DNA from: Limimaricola sp.
GTDB lineage: Bacteria > Pseudomonadota > Alphaproteobacteria > Rhodobacterales > Rhodobacteraceae
Direction: 5' to 3'
NCBI RefSeq assembly: GCF_016125575.1
Contig: NZ_WGLM01000005.1
Span: 124,001-188,000, forward strand
DNA length: 64,000 nt
In this document: positions 25,996 through 35,646 of the stretch, piece by piece
Layout: every line of letters starts with the position of its first letter
How positions within the stretch are numbered: position 1 is the stretch's first letter
Position numbers and translations under genes: made by a program
Notes under the pieces: model-generated
What the model was told of the DNA's origin: nothing
Databases searched by the model: none
Seen by the model: only the letters and a program-made list of their open reading frames with translations

Positions 25996-26997
25996 ATGAA
26001 AAACGGAAACAAGACGGTCATCCTCAAGAGCAGCGCGATCTGGGGGTTCATCGTTGTCGAGCTGATCTTCTTCTCCGTCGCGGGCAGCTTTCTGTCCTTG
26101 TCGGACAAGGCCTTCATGGACCTCAACAACATGCTGCTGCTGTTCAAGCAGTCCGCGCCGATCGGCATCATCGCCATGGGCATGACGGTGATCATGATCA
26201 ACGGCAATATCGACCTGTCGGTCGGTGCAACCTTCGCGCTTGCCGCGATCGTGCTGTTGGACAGCCTGACATGGCCGATCTTCGCCGGCATCGGTGACTG
26301 GGTGATCCCGATCTCATGGGCGCTGGCGCTGTTGACGGGCGTGGTTGTGGGGGCGCTCAACGGCCTGATTGTCTGGAAGACAGGGGTGGATGCCTTCATC
26401 GTGACATTGGGCTCGATGCTGGGATACCGCGGCCTGGTGTTCATGTATCACGGTGAACAGCCGACCTCGCATCTGAACTGGACGCTGGTCGATTTTGCCG
26501 AGGCGCATTTCCTTGGCATCGACACGGCCACGTGGTTCTTGCTGCTGGTCACCCTCGTGATGTGGATCGTGATGCGACACACCGTGCATGGGCGAAACGC
26601 CTATGCCATCGGGGATAACCGCGAGGCGGCGGTCAATGCCGGTATTCGCGTCGGCCCGCACATGATGATCAACTTCATGATCATCGGCTTTCTCGCGGCA
26701 CTTTCTGCCGTTGTCTTCTATTCCGAGTCGGGCTCGGTCAATCCCAATGACGGCGAGCTTTACGAACTTTGGACGATCACCGCGGTCGTGCTGGGCGGCA
26801 CCAAGCTGACCGGCGGGGCGGGTTCGATCATATCGACGTTCGGCGGCGTTCTGGCGATCCAGCTGATGCGAAAGGGCCTGGTGTTCCTGGGGGCCGGGAC
26901 CGAGACGGTCAACTTGGCCATCGGCCTGATCCTGATCGCGGTTCTGTTCCTGGACAAGCAACTCAACATCAAGGGCAAGGAGGCGCTGAGAATATGA
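25996..26997 (+). CDS. Ribose-type ABC transporter permease 2
   Basis: A 333-aa RbsC-type permease with an N-terminal membrane segment (IWGFIVVELIFFSVAGSFLSL) and the conserved core GIIAMGMTVIMINGNIDLSVG. The ATPase-contact region VLGGTKLTGGAGSI is also present. GGAGGAAGCG precedes ATG 25996. Its stop overlaps the ATG of the ATPase gene. As the other permease gene has an in-frame stop, this protein might form a homodimer; in many RbsABC systems one permease is enough. The substrate follows that of the binding protein at 23093. Confidence 0.9.
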   Translation: MKNGNKTVILKSSAIWGFIVVELIFFSVAGSFLSLSDKAFMDLNNMLLLFKQSAPIGIIAMGMTVIMINGNIDLSVGATFALAAIVLLDSLTWPIFAGIGDWVIPISWALALLTGVVVGALNGLIVWKTGVDAFIVTLGSMLGYRGLVFMYHGEQPTSHLNWTLVDFAEAHFLGIDTATWFLLLVTLVMWIVMRHTVHGRNAYAIGDNREAAVNAGIRVGPHMMINFMIIGFLAALSAVVFYSESGSVNPNDGELYELWTITAVVLGGTKLTGGAGSIISTFGGVLAIQLMRKGLVFLGAGTETVNLAIGLILIAVLFLDKQLNIKGKEALRI

Positions 26998-28502
26998 CCG
27001 ACCAAACCCCCGCCCTGCGGCTGGAAGGCATCGTCAAGACCTTCCCCGGTGTCCGCGCCCTCGACGGTGTCTCCTTCTCGGTGATGCCGGGCGAAGTCCA
27101 CGCCCTGATGGGCGAAAACGGTGCCGGCAAATCGACGCTGATGAAGGTTCTGGGCGGGATCTACCGCCCAGACGAAGGCACCATCGTGGTCAACGAAAAG
27201 CCTGTGGCGATGACATCACCGCTGGAGGCCAAGGCCAACGGCATCATGTTCATCCATCAGGAGTTGAGCCTTGCCGGCGAACTTTCGGTGGCCGAGAACA
27301 TCTATCTCGGTGCGCTGCCGCGCAAAAGCTTCGGCCGGGTCGACTGGAAATTGCTCTACGACCGGACAGACGCCATCCTGTCGCAACTGAAGGTCCCGTT
27401 CGATGCTCGCACACTCGTGGGCGATCTTTCGATTGCCAACCAGCAGATGGTCGAGATCGCCCGCGCGCTGACGGTCGATGCCAAGGCAGTTATCTTCGAC
27501 GAACCAACCGCCTCGCTGACGGACGCGGAAAAGGTAGTGCTGTTCGATGTCATCGCGGACCTGCGCGAAAGCGGCGTCGGCATCATCTATATCTCGCACC
27601 GGATGGAAGAGATCTTCAAAATGACGGACCGCATCAGCGTGCTGCGCGACGGTCAGTATCGCGGAACCCTCGTCACCGCGGAGACGAACGAAGACGAAGT
27701 GACCCAACTCATGATCGGCCGCAGTCTTGATCTCAGCCGCAACGCCAGTACGCATGAAATCGGCGAGGTCGCGCTTGAGGTGCAAGGCCTGTCCTGCGGT
27801 GATCTGTTCAGCGATGTCAGCTTTGAGGTGCGCCGGGGCGAGGTTGTGGGCTTTTACGGCCTTGTCGGTGCCGGACGAACCGAGATTGCCGAAACCCTCT
27901 TTGGTCTGCGTGAGCCGACGGCGGGTACGATCCTTCTTGATGGCAAGCCGACGCGCATCAATTCGCCCGCCGATGCCATTTCGCGCGGCATCTCGCTGGT
28001 GCCCGAGGACCGCAAGGGGCAGGGGCTGGTGCTCGGCATGAACTGCCGCGACAACATGACCCTGCCGCAGGTCGCCGACCTGACATCCGGGCCGTTCGTC
28101 TCCAACGGCGCCGAGGTTGCAATTTTCGATCAGTACCGCGACCGGCTCGATATTCGGACGCCCGGGTGGAAACAGATGGTCGGCAACCTTTCGGGCGGCA
28201 ACCAGCAGAAGATCGTTATCGGCAAGTGGTTGTCGATGCATCCCAGCGTGTTGATCGTCGACGAGCCGACGCGCGGCATCGACGTTGGATCGAAATCCGA
28301 GATTCACAACCTGATCCGCGATCTTGCCGCTCACGGTTATGCAGTGATCGTGATCAGTTCGGAAATGCCCGAAGTGCTGCATGTCAGCGATCGGATCATC
28401 GCGATGTACCACGGCAAGATCATGCGCACCTTCACCGCCGAGACGGTACGGGAAGACAACCTGATCCAAGCGATCTCGGGGATCAGCCCCGAGGCCGCCT
28501 GA
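26994..28502 (+). CDS. Ribose-type ABC transporter ATP-binding protein (RbsA family)
   Basis: A 502-aa protein with two fused ABC domains. The first has Walker A GENGAGKST, the signature-like LSIANQQMVEIARAL and Walker B AVIFDEPT. The second has VGFYGLVGAGRTEIAE (a degenerate Walker A, usual for RbsA), LSGGNQQKIVIGKWL and Walker B VLIVDEPTRGIDVG. ATG 26994 overlaps the permease stop (ATGA). Reading frames further upstream lie within the permease gene. It is the last gene of the operon and converges with the DJ-1-like gene 4 bp away. Confidence 0.93.
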   Translation: MTDQTPALRLEGIVKTFPGVRALDGVSFSVMPGEVHALMGENGAGKSTLMKVLGGIYRPDEGTIVVNEKPVAMTSPLEAKANGIMFIHQELSLAGELSVAENIYLGALPRKSFGRVDWKLLYDRTDAILSQLKVPFDARTLVGDLSIANQQMVEIARALTVDAKAVIFDEPTASLTDAEKVVLFDVIADLRESGVGIIYISHRMEEIFKMTDRISVLRDGQYRGTLVTAETNEDEVTQLMIGRSLDLSRNASTHEIGEVALEVQGLSCGDLFSDVSFEVRRGEVVGFYGLVGAGRTEIAETLFGLREPTAGTILLDGKPTRINSPADAISRGISLVPEDRKGQGLVLGMNCRDNMTLPQVADLTSGPFVSNGAEVAIFDQYRDRLDIRTPGWKQMVGNLSGGNQQKIVIGKWLSMHPSVLIVDEPTRGIDVGSKSEIHNLIRDLAAHGYAVIVISSEMPEVLHVSDRIIAMYHGKIMRTFTAETVREDNLIQAISGISPEAA

Positions 28503-28506
28503 GACC

Positions 28507-29244
28507 TCAGCGCCCCAGCGTCGCGACAAGAAGTTCCGCTGCCGCCGCACCGGAATACTGCTGCTGACCAGTGATCAGATTGCCGTCACGCAGCGCGAAG
28601 GATTTGAACATGCCTGACACGACAAAATTGGTGTCGGGCAGCTTTCTGGCCTCATCCTCGATCCAGAACGGCTGGATCTTCTGTCCGACGAAACCGTCGG
28701 CATAGGCCTCTTCGCTATTGGCAAAGCCGGTCCAGGTCTTGCCCTTGACCAGCAGATCACCGTTCGACAACCGCGTTCGAAGCAGGATGCAGGTGCCGTG
28801 GCAGACGATGGCCACGATCTTGCCGGCCTCGTAGGCGCTGGCGACAAAGGCATGAAGCGCTGTGTCGTCAATCATCGTGACCATCGGGGACTGACCGCCG
28901 ATGACGAAGATCGCATCATAATCGGCAAGGGTCACCTCGGCGATGGATTTTGTGCCCTTCAGCAACGTGGCATGGGATTGGGATGTCTTGAAGCCCAATG
29001 AAATCAGGTCATGCGCTGAATAGCCCGAGGCATCTTCGGGGTCGGAATAGCCGTCGGCCACCAGATCGCCGCCCTTCGGGCTGACAATGTCAACCTCGTA
29101 ACCGGCCTCGGTCATCGTCCAGTAGGGATGGGTCAGTTCGGACCACCAGAAGCCAACGGGCCAGCCTGTCGTCGGCGATGTGCCGGGATTGGCGGCGACA
29201 AGCAGGACCTTCTTTTTCGAATATACGTCTATGGCTGCGGTCAT
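28507..29244 (-). CDS. DJ-1/PfpI family protein (type 1 glutamine amidotransferase-like)
   Basis: A 245-aa cytoplasmic protein. The nucleophile elbow is IVAIVCHGTCILL with Cys following Val; the family folds around VLLVAANPG at the start, VDIVSPKGGD, and the DYDAIFVIGGQSP strand. Members act as glyoxalases, chaperones, or amidases; an active Cys with a nearby His (CHG) is present, so the protein may hydrate reactive aldehydes. The reaction is not readable. It stands alone between the ABC operon and the GFA-type gene. No signal peptide is seen. Confidence 0.85.
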   Translation of the reverse strand: MTAAIDVYSKKKVLLVAANPGTSPTTGWPVGFWWSELTHPYWTMTEAGYEVDIVSPKGGDLVADGYSDPEDASGYSAHDLISLGFKTSQSHATLLKGTKSIAEVTLADYDAIFVIGGQSPMVTMIDDTALHAFVASAYEAGKIVAIVCHGTCILLRTRLSNGDLLVKGKTWTGFANSEEAYADGFVGQKIQPFWIEDEARKLPDTNFVVSGMFKSFALRDGNLITGQQQYSGAAAAELLVATLGR

Positions 29245-29333
29245 GTTGGCGCCCTTTCAGACGGTTATGGATTGAGGAGGGAATAGACGCGCCGACACAG
29301 GTGTCGGGCGTGGCACGATCGCAACCGGGCCAC

Positions 29334-29711
29334 TCAGGACGCGACTTCGGGCAGGTCGTACCAGTCTGGTTTGGACTCGGACCAGAGGTTGCGGATGATG
29401 CGTTTGCCTGATGGCCCGTCGATCAGCCCCGCCGAGATCAGCCAGCGCGCCGATGGCGTCACTTCTTTCAGCACCCTTGCCCCGCAGGTACCGCAGAAGG
29501 CGCGCCTGTTTTCGGCCGACGACTGGTACCAGACCAATGCATCAGCCTCCTGAAGGGTGATCTCAGCGATCGGGGCGGCAAGGAACGCGTTAAAATTGCC
29601 ATGCATCTTTTGGCAGTCAGTACAGTGGCAGGCCAACACGCCTGCCGCCGCGGCGGGCAAAACCAGACGGACGGCGCCGCAATGGCACGTCGCGCTAAGG
29701 CTGTCGCTCAT
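29334..29711 (-). CDS. GFA family (glutathione-dependent formaldehyde-activating-like) protein
   Basis: A 125-aa protein with the zinc-binding cysteines of the GFA/CENP-V fold: ATCHCGAV, CHCTDCQKMHG and FCGTCGARV. Start ATG 29711 follows AAAGGATACC; an ATG at 29726 would add five residues. The family name comes from a proposed formaldehyde-glutathione adduct role, but most members have unknown function. It lies between the DJ-1-like and the F420-reductase-like genes on the same strand with small gaps. Confidence 0.88.
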   Translation of the reverse strand: MSDSLSATCHCGAVRLVLPAAAAGVLACHCTDCQKMHGNFNAFLAAPIAEITLQEADALVWYQSSAENRRAFCGTCGARVLKEVTPSARWLISAGLIDGPSGKRIIRNLWSESKPDWYDLPEVAS

Positions 29712-29746
29712 TTGGTATCCTTTCACTTGGAAAAAGCGGGGAAATG

Positions 29747-30379
29747 TCAGGCAGACACGGCGGCAAATGCCCAGTTACGATCCTTGCCGCGCATCAGGGC
29801 CTGATTGATCCAGACCATGCCGAAGGGTTCCAGCAGCCGCGCCTTGGTGATGTCGCCGGCATCCAGCGCCTCGAACCCCATATCCGTCAGAAGCTGGGCG
29901 ACCTGTGACTTGGCCCCGGCATCGTCACCCGCCATGAACATGACAGGGCGGTGGGGCAGTGAAGTGTTCTGCGCCATCACCTCGGCCCCGACCTGATTGA
30001 GTGTCTTGACGACATGCGCGCCGGGCAGCCAACCCGCCACCGTTTCACCGCCTGAGGTAGTGTGGCCCAGCATCAGCCCAGGGCCCTCGGCCGTGCGTCC
30101 GATCGGGTTCATGCAGTCGATGACGATCTTGCCGGACAGATCACCAAGGGCCCGAACAGCCGCCTCTGCAATGGCCCAGGGAAGGGCAAGAATGACGATA
30201 TCGGCAGCCGCGGCGGCATCTGCTGGCAGCGCGGCATTTGCGCTGACGATCGTGACAAGCCTTTGCACCTCTGCCGTCGCGGGATCGCGCGCGCCCAGCG
30301 TCACAGAGTGCCCCTTGCCGGCAAGAGCCTGCGCAATGGCACTGCCGACATTGCCGGTTCCGATGATCGCGATCCGCAT
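29747..30379 (-). CDS. NADPH-dependent F420 reductase-like oxidoreductase
   Basis: A 210-aa Rossmann protein. MRIAIIGTGNVGSAIAQAL is the dinucleotide-binding loop and GARDP after the second strand suggests NADP. IVIDCMNPIGRTAEG and GWLPGAHVVKTLNQVG are typical of the F420-oxidoreductase/NADP-binding domain family, which in proteobacteria does not need F420 and may reduce other substrates. ATG 30379 is chosen because the conserved start strand begins there; 30400 would add seven residues. It is divergent from a LysR gene, which may regulate it. Confidence 0.85.
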   Translation of the reverse strand: MRIAIIGTGNVGSAIAQALAGKGHSVTLGARDPATAEVQRLVTIVSANAALPADAAAAADIVILALPWAIAEAAVRALGDLSGKIVIDCMNPIGRTAEGPGLMLGHTTSGGETVAGWLPGAHVVKTLNQVGAEVMAQNTSLPHRPVMFMAGDDAGAKSQVAQLLTDMGFEALDAGDITKARLLEPFGMVWINQALMRGKDRNWAFAAVSA

Positions 30380-30453
30380 CCGATTATTCCCTTGCTTCAT
30401 TCGACAAGGCGGAGATATGCGGATTTTGAATGCAGAAAAAACGAATAAATATA

Positions 30454-31392
30454 ATGACTGATTTAAGTATTTCGCAACTCAGGCGGCTGGACCTGACTTT
30501 GCTTCTGATCTTGCTGGGGCTGTTGCGCCACCGCAAGGCCGCGACTGTTGCGGGCGAGTTGGGGTTGACCCAGTCGGCGATCAGCCAGGCCCTGCGGCGG
30601 CTGCGCGACATCTTCGAAGACGAGCTTTTCCTGCGACGTCCGCACGGGATGGAGCCGACGGCGACTGCACTGGCGCTGGAATTGCCGGTAGCGCGGGCCG
30701 TCGAGGCGCTGCGTGGTGCGCTTGGGGCTGCGCGCTACTTCGATCCGGCAGAGGCGCGCGGCGATCTGCACATTGCCGCGCTTGACGCTGAACAGGCCGT
30801 GCTGATCCCGCACCTTGCTGCGCGGCTTTGCCGGGCTGCGCCGGGCTTGCGACTGTCGGTCCTGCCGCTGAACAGATCCGCAGCGGTTGACGCATTGGCC
30901 GAGGGCAAGGTCGATCTGTCGTTTGGATTTGTTTGGAATGCCCCGGACTGGATCTCGGGCGAACGGCTTTATGACGAGGGGTTTCTGGTTGCCGGTCAAC
31001 CGGACATGCTGCCTGACGCACCGGTGATTGAACTGGACAGGTATTGCGCCGCCAATCACGTCCTTGTCTCACCCGCGGGCGAGTTGCAGGGCATTGTCGA
31101 TCGGCAGCTGGCGCAGATCGGGCGAAGCCGGCGCGTGGTCCTCGGCCTACCGGCCTTCTTGCCAGGCCTTGCCGCTGTGGCACGCTCGCCTGTGCTGGTG
31201 ACATTGCCCGCCCGGGTGGCGCGTGGTTTCGCCCCGGGTTTCGGGCTGGTGACGGCCGAACCGCCGCTTGAGATCCGGCGCTTTCCGGTCTCGGTGTTCT
31301 GGCACCGCCGCAACGATAGCGATGCGCGCACGATATGGCTGCTGGAGCAGGTCAGGGCCTGCGCTGCCGTTCTTCAGGGCGACAAAACTTGA
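30454..31392 (+). CDS. LysR-family transcriptional regulator
   Basis: A 312-aa regulator from MTDLSISQLRRLDL. The N-terminal winged helix is LLRHRKAATVAGELGLTQSAISQALRRLRDIFEDELFLRR, the classic LysR form, followed by the PBP-like effector domain (residues ~95-305). It is divergent from the F420-reductase-like gene with a 74-bp AT-rich shared region, where LysR proteins normally bind. The effector is unknown. It converges with the small membrane-protein gene at 31431. Confidence 0.9.
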   Translation: MTDLSISQLRRLDLTLLLILLGLLRHRKAATVAGELGLTQSAISQALRRLRDIFEDELFLRRPHGMEPTATALALELPVARAVEALRGALGAARYFDPAEARGDLHIAALDAEQAVLIPHLAARLCRAAPGLRLSVLPLNRSAAVDALAEGKVDLSFGFVWNAPDWISGERLYDEGFLVAGQPDMLPDAPVIELDRYCAANHVLVSPAGELQGIVDRQLAQIGRSRRVVLGLPAFLPGLAAVARSPVLVTLPARVARGFAPGFGLVTAEPPLEIRRFPVSVFWHRRNDSDARTIWLLEQVRACAAVLQGDKT

Positions 31393-31430
31393 CAGAGCGC
31401 GCCCGCAGATCGCGGCGCGCTCTTCCAGCC

Positions 31431-31907
31431 CTAAAGGCCCAGTTGGACGGCCTGCAGCGAGACCAACCAGGCCGACATCATCGGTACGACAAAGATGCCG
31501 AGGATCGCCTTGTTGTTGGGAACCTTGGCAAGAAAGATCGCGTGAAGAGCCAGCCCAAGGCCCAGCGGCAGCCCGACCCACAGGCTTGGCCCGCCAAGGC
31601 CCCAGGACGCGCCGCAGATCCAGACAGCCGCGAACAAGTGCACGCCCATCCGCAGCGCCCAGGCAATGTCCGAACCGATGCCGTTGATCGAGACGATATC
31701 GACAAGCGCGTCGAGAAACAGCCACAGATAGCCTGCAAAACGCACCACTGGCCCGCCGGGCAACTGCTGCACGAGGGGTATCAGGGCGAGGTGATAGACG
31801 AGCCCGGCAAGATCGCCAGCGAACAGGTTGCGATGCTTGATGGCGAACATCGTGAGCCAACCCGCGAGGGAAACAAGCGGGAGGAACCGAAGGGAAGTTG
31901 CGATCAT
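31431..31907 (-). CDS. Small multi-pass membrane protein of unknown function
   Basis: A 158-aa hydrophobic protein with about five membrane segments: SLAGWLTMFAI, GLVYHLALIPLVQ, FAGYLWLFLDALVDIVS, LFAAVWICGASW and ILGIFVVPMMSAWLV. ATG 31907 follows AAGGACG. An open frame reaches 32093 but its first 62 residues are not hydrophobic and look like non-coding sequence. I do not recognise a family, and it has no obvious partner gene. Confidence 0.72.
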   Translation of the reverse strand: MIATSLRFLPLVSLAGWLTMFAIKHRNLFAGDLAGLVYHLALIPLVQQLPGGPVVRFAGYLWLFLDALVDIVSINGIGSDIAWALRMGVHLFAAVWICGASWGLGGPSLWVGLPLGLGLALHAIFLAKVPNNKAILGIFVVPMMSAWLVSLQAVQLGL

Positions 31908-32217
31908 GGTGTCGTCCTTTGCATGACGCCGAAGCGCCGGTGTGATTGGACGCCGCGCAGAACCGCAGACTGTTTGGGGGACCCGATACAGACCGGCGGA
32001 GCATGCGTTGCGCCTGCTACCGTCGCGGTCCGCGACCTCCGGGTCCGGAGGTTGGATCTGTGCCTGCCAAGCTGGCAGGTGACCGGGGCTCACCTCAACC
32101 GGTCCGCCATTTTCGACTGGTTGAAATTATGACCTGCTTCAGTCGGGGTCAATCACCGCCAGCGGCCCGACCGGCGACAGATGGCCGGTCGGGGGCAGGC
32201 ACGAGACGGCAAGGGTC
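31908..32217. other. 310-bp intergenic stretch
   Basis: This gap lies between the start of the small membrane-protein gene and the end of the alcohol dehydrogenase gene. Apart from the terminator-like hairpin at 32166-32193 I see no gene, tRNA or repeat. The promoter of the membrane-protein gene should lie here, in the 31910-32130 part, which has no clear consensus boxes. Confidence 0.5.
32166..32193 (-). terminator. Hairpin downstream of the Zn-alcohol dehydrogenase gene
   Basis: CCCGACCGGC at 32166-32175 pairs perfectly with GCCGGTCGGG at 32184-32193 around an 8-nt loop, 24 bp after the stop of the alcohol dehydrogenase gene on the minus strand. There is no T-run on that strand, so termination would be weak or need Rho. 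Confidence 0.5.
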
Positions 32218-33240
32218 TCAGCCGTCAACGCGCAGCATGGTCTTGATCGCACGGCGTTCGTCCATCGCCTTGTAGCCTTCGGCGACCTCGGCAATAGGCA
32301 GGACCTGGTCAAAGACCTTGCCGGGCGCAATCCGGCCCTCAAGGACCCGGTTCATCAGGTCCGGCAGAAAGCGGCGGACAGGCGCGGGGCCGCCAAGCAT
32401 CCGTTGCTGGCGCAGGAAAAGTTGCAGGCCGTCAAAGCTGACACCATGCGGCACGCCCACATAGCCGATCGAACCGCCCGGTCGGCAGACGCCCACGGCC
32501 TGTGCCATCGATTGTTCCATCCCCACGGCCTCGATCACGGAATCCGCGCCGACGCCGTCAGTCAGCTCCAGCACCTCGCCAATGCCGTCCTCGCCTCGCG
32601 CGGCGACGATATCGGTCGCGCCGAATTCGCGGGCCAACGCGGTGCGGCTGTCGTGCCGGCTCATCGCGATGATGCGCCCCGCGCCCATCTGTTGAGCGGC
32701 CATCACGCCCATCAGCCCAACCGCGCCATCGCCCACGACGACGACCGTACCCCCCTCGCGCACGTCGGCCGCGACCGCGCCGAACCAGCCGGTTCCAAGC
32801 ACGTCAGAGACGGCCAACATGTGCCCGATCATCGCGTCGTCCGGCATTTCTTGGGTCGCCACCAACGTGCCGTCCGCCAGCGGGACGCGGGCATAGGGCG
32901 CCTGCGCGCCGGTCATGATCTCGCGTTGCACGCAGGAGGACTGAAATCCGTATTGGCAATGCGGGCAGGTATTGTCTGACAAGCAAAAGCTGCCGACGAC
33001 GAACTGACCGGGCCGAACACTGCGCACCTCGCTACCCACCTCGACAACCACGCCACAATATTCGTGTCCCATGTGCAGCGGCGCGTCGAACTTGTTGTGG
33101 CCCCGGTAGGGCCACAGGTCCGACCCGCAGATGCAGGTGGCCGACAGCTTGATGATTGCGTCGGTTGGTTTGAGAATCTTTGGGTCGTCCACGTTTTCGT
33201 AGCGGACATCGCCGGGGGCGTGCATGACGGTTGCGTACAT
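32218..33240 (-). CDS. Zinc-dependent alcohol dehydrogenase (MDR family)
   Basis: A 340-aa medium-chain dehydrogenase. The catalytic zinc region is ATCICGSDLWPYRG and GHEYCGVVVEVG, the structural-zinc loop has NTCPHCQYGFQSSC, and the NAD(P) loop is VVVGDGAVGLMGVMAAQQMG. ATG 33240 follows AGGAAAACCC; an earlier frame start at 33303 lies inside the cupin gene. Members oxidise alcohols or reduce aldehydes; the substrate is unknown. It is 19 bp downstream of the cupin gene and likely co-transcribed. Confidence 0.9.
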   Translation of the reverse strand: MYATVMHAPGDVRYENVDDPKILKPTDAIIKLSATCICGSDLWPYRGHNKFDAPLHMGHEYCGVVVEVGSEVRSVRPGQFVVGSFCLSDNTCPHCQYGFQSSCVQREIMTGAQAPYARVPLADGTLVATQEMPDDAMIGHMLAVSDVLGTGWFGAVAADVREGGTVVVVGDGAVGLMGVMAAQQMGAGRIIAMSRHDSRTALAREFGATDIVAARGEDGIGEVLELTDGVGADSVIEAVGMEQSMAQAVGVCRPGGSIGYVGVPHGVSFDGLQLFLRQQRMLGGPAPVRRFLPDLMNRVLEGRIAPGKVFDQVLPIAEVAEGYKAMDERRAIKTMLRVDG

Positions 33241-33259
33241 GGGTTTTCCTTTCGTGCGT

Positions 33260-33655
33260 TCAGGCGCTGTATTCGGCGTCGGTGACGTGTTCGGCCCAGG
33301 CAACGGCCTGACCGTCCTTCACTTCCTGCAGGGCAATATGACTCATGCCGGTATCGCGCGCGGCACCATGCCAGTGGCGTTCCTGCGGCGCAAACCAGAC
33401 GACATCGCCTGCGCGGATCTCCTCCACCGGCCCGCCTTCACGCTGTACCCGGCCACGGCCGAAGGTGACGATCAGTGTCTGTCCAAGTGGATGTGTGTGC
33501 CACGCCGTCCGCGCGCCGGGGTCGAAGGTGACATGCGCGCCCTGCACACGTTCGGGCGCCGCGGGATTGAAGAGCGGGTCGATCCGGACCCTGCCTGTGA
33601 ACCATTCGGCCGGGCCAATGGCAGAGGGCCGGCTGCCGCCGCGAAATATTTCCAT
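33260..33655 (-). CDS. Cupin-domain protein
   Basis: A 131-aa small cupin. The metal-binding motif 1 reads [17 protein letters not shown] and motif 2 reads [17 protein letters not shown], with the histidines that hold a divalent metal. ATG 33655 follows GAGGACA. Such proteins are often found as dioxygenases, isomerases or detoxification partners of carboxymuconolactone-type enzymes; the function cannot be set from sequence. It precedes the Zn-alcohol dehydrogenase and is divergent from the winged-helix regulator gene at 33820. Confidence 0.87.
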   Translation of the reverse strand: MEIFRGGSRPSAIGPAEWFTGRVRIDPLFNPAAPERVQGAHVTFDPGARTAWHTHPLGQTLIVTFGRGRVQREGGPVEEIRAGDVVWFAPQERHWHGAARDTGMSHIALQEVKDGQAVAWAEHVTDAEYSA

Positions 33656-33819
33656 TGATGTGTCCTCTTGGTTGGCGGGCGGGCAGGCGTGGCACGGCCC
33701 CCGACGGTGGCCGGACCTTGTGCCCCTTGATGCGCTGAGCTCGCCCCCGATCAGGGCTGGTTCACAATACATCTGTGATCCGCTAGCGTTCTGACAAGGC
33801 AGCAATTGGAGGATGCACG

Positions 33820-34344
33820 TTGACGGAGACTTCTCAAGACAGCCGTCGGCGGATCGTATCGTCGCGCCACCTTGCCACCGAGGACGGCTGGCCGCTGTCG
33901 GAATACGAATACGGGCTGATCATGGCCTTCAACGGCTTCAGCCGCTGGATGACGCGCTGCATGACGGCGGCGGGCAATGCCGGGATGAACCCGCTGGAAA
34001 TCCTCGTGTTGCACCACGTCAATCACCGCGACCGGCAGAAGCGGCTGACCGATATCGCCTTCCTTCTGAACATCGACGACCTGCACACGGTCAACTATGC
34101 GCTGAAAAAGCTGCAGAAGGCCGGGCTGGTCGAGGGCGAGCGGCGCGGCAAGGAGATGTTCTATTCCACCACGCAAGCCGGGGTCGAGCTGTGCGACGCC
34201 TATCGCGAGGTGCGGGAGCGGTGCCTTGTCGACAGCCTCAAGGTGATGGAATTCGACCACGACGACCTGACGGCCGTGGCGGCGCTGCTGCGCAACCTGT
34301 CGGGCTTTTACGATCAGGCCAGCCGCGCTGCGGCCTCGCTCTAG
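33820..34344 (+). CDS. Winged-helix (MarR-like) transcriptional regulator
   Basis: A 174-aa protein. [57 protein letters not shown] is a winged helix like those in MarR/PadR proteins, framed by N- and C-terminal helices for dimerisation. The start is TTG at 33820, chosen because GGAGG lies 8 nt upstream; an ATG seven bases earlier is out of frame. Its stop lies one base from the convergent end of the TRAP large-permease gene, and it is divergent from the cupin gene. It is the nearest candidate regulator for the TRAP/5-oxoprolinase unit. Confidence 0.82.
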   Translation: MTETSQDSRRRIVSSRHLATEDGWPLSEYEYGLIMAFNGFSRWMTRCMTAAGNAGMNPLEILVLHHVNHRDRQKRLTDIAFLLNIDDLHTVNYALKKLQKAGLVEGERRGKEMFYSTTQAGVELCDAYREVRERCLVDSLKVMEFDHDDLTAVAALLRNLSGFYDQASRAAASL

Positions 34345-34345
34345 G

Positions 34346-35641
34346 CTACATCAGGCCCGGCAGGAAGGTGGCGATTGCCGGCACGACGGTGATCAGTGCC
34401 ACCGCGCCGAGCAGCAGGAAGAAGAAGGGCAGCGCGGCGCGGGCGATGCTGAGAATATCCATCCCCGTCAGGCCCTGAATGACGAACAGGTTGAAGCCCA
34501 CCGGCGGGGTGATCTGGCTCATCTCCACGACCAGCACGAGGTAGATGCCGAACCACAGCGGGTCGATCCCCGCGGCCTGGATCATCGGCATGATGATCGA
34601 GGTGGTCAGGACGACGATGGAAATCCCGTCGAGAAAGCAGCCCAGCACGATGAAGAACACCGTCAGCGCCGCGAGCAGCGCGAAATGCGACAGGTGCATG
34701 GTGGCAATCCACTTGGCCAGCTGGCCGGGAATGCCGGTAAAGCCCATCGCCACCGTCAGGAAGGCCGCGCCGGCCAGTATCAGGGCGATCATGGTGGAGG
34801 TGACGGTGGCGCTCATCACCGCCTCTGACAGCATTTTCCAGCTTGCCGCGCCCGAAACCCAGGCCAGCGCGACTGACAGCAGCACGCCAACCGCCGCCGC
34901 ATCGGTGGGCGAGGCGATGCCCGCGTAGATCGACCCGATCACGCCAAGGATAATGGCGACGACCGGGGCAAGGCGGCGCGAGGCGTGCAGTTTCTGACGC
35001 AGGGTATAGCCCTGCGCCTCGGCCGGGATGGCGTCGGGATGGCGCCACGCCTGCAGCGCGACATAGCCGCCGAAAAGCGCCACCAGCATCAACCCCGGCA
35101 GGATGCCCGCGATGAAAAGCCGCGCGATCGACTGGTCGGTGGCCACGCCATAGACGATCAGGATGATCGAGGGCGGGATCAGCAGCCCCAGCGTGGCCGA
35201 GCCCGCCAGCGTGCCAAGGATCAGCCGGTCCGGGTAACCGCGGCTGCGCAATTCGGGGATCGACATTTTGCCGATGGTCGCGCAGGTCGCCGCCGACGAG
35301 CCCGAGACCGCCGCGAAGATCGCGCAGCCCAGCACGTTGACATGCAACAGCCGCCCCGGCCAGCGGCCAAGCCACGGCGCCAGCCCCTCGAACATGTCCT
35401 GCGACAGTTTCGAGCGCAGCAGCACCTCGCCCATCAGGATAAAAAGCGGCAGCGCCGTCAGCGACCATGAATCGCTCGCGCCCCAGATCGTGGTGGCAAA
35501 GACCGGGCCGACAGGGGCGTGCGAGAAAAGCACGATCGCCGCACCCCCCACCACGATCAGCGAGATCGCCACCCAGGTGCCCATCGCCAGCAGCGCGAAC
35601 ATCAGCGCCAGCAGGCCGGCGGAGGTCAGGACATGTTCCAT
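34346..35641 (-). CDS. TRAP transporter large permease (DctM-type)
   Basis: A 431-aa protein with about 12 membrane segments of the DctM family. Typical stretches are LPLFILMGEVLLRSKLSQDMFEGL, GSSAATCATIGKMSIPEL, LILGTLAGSATLGLLIPPS and DPLWFGIYLVLVVEMSQITPPVGFNLF. ATG 35641 is five bases after the small-permease gene; a longer frame to 35845 overlaps that gene and is rejected. It is the ion-coupled channel subunit of the TRAP system whose binding protein is encoded at 36239. Confidence 0.93.
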   Translation of the reverse strand: MEHVLTSAGLLALMFALLAMGTWVAISLIVVGGAAIVLFSHAPVGPVFATTIWGASDSWSLTALPLFILMGEVLLRSKLSQDMFEGLAPWLGRWPGRLLHVNVLGCAIFAAVSGSSAATCATIGKMSIPELRSRGYPDRLILGTLAGSATLGLLIPPSIILIVYGVATDQSIARLFIAGILPGLMLVALFGGYVALQAWRHPDAIPAEAQGYTLRQKLHASRRLAPVVAIILGVIGSIYAGIASPTDAAAVGVLLSVALAWVSGAASWKMLSEAVMSATVTSTMIALILAGAAFLTVAMGFTGIPGQLAKWIATMHLSHFALLAALTVFFIVLGCFLDGISIVVLTTSIIMPMIQAAGIDPLWFGIYLVLVVEMSQITPPVGFNLFVIQGLTGMDILSIARAALPFFFLLLGAVALITVVPAIATFLPGLM

Positions 35642-35646
35642 GCGGG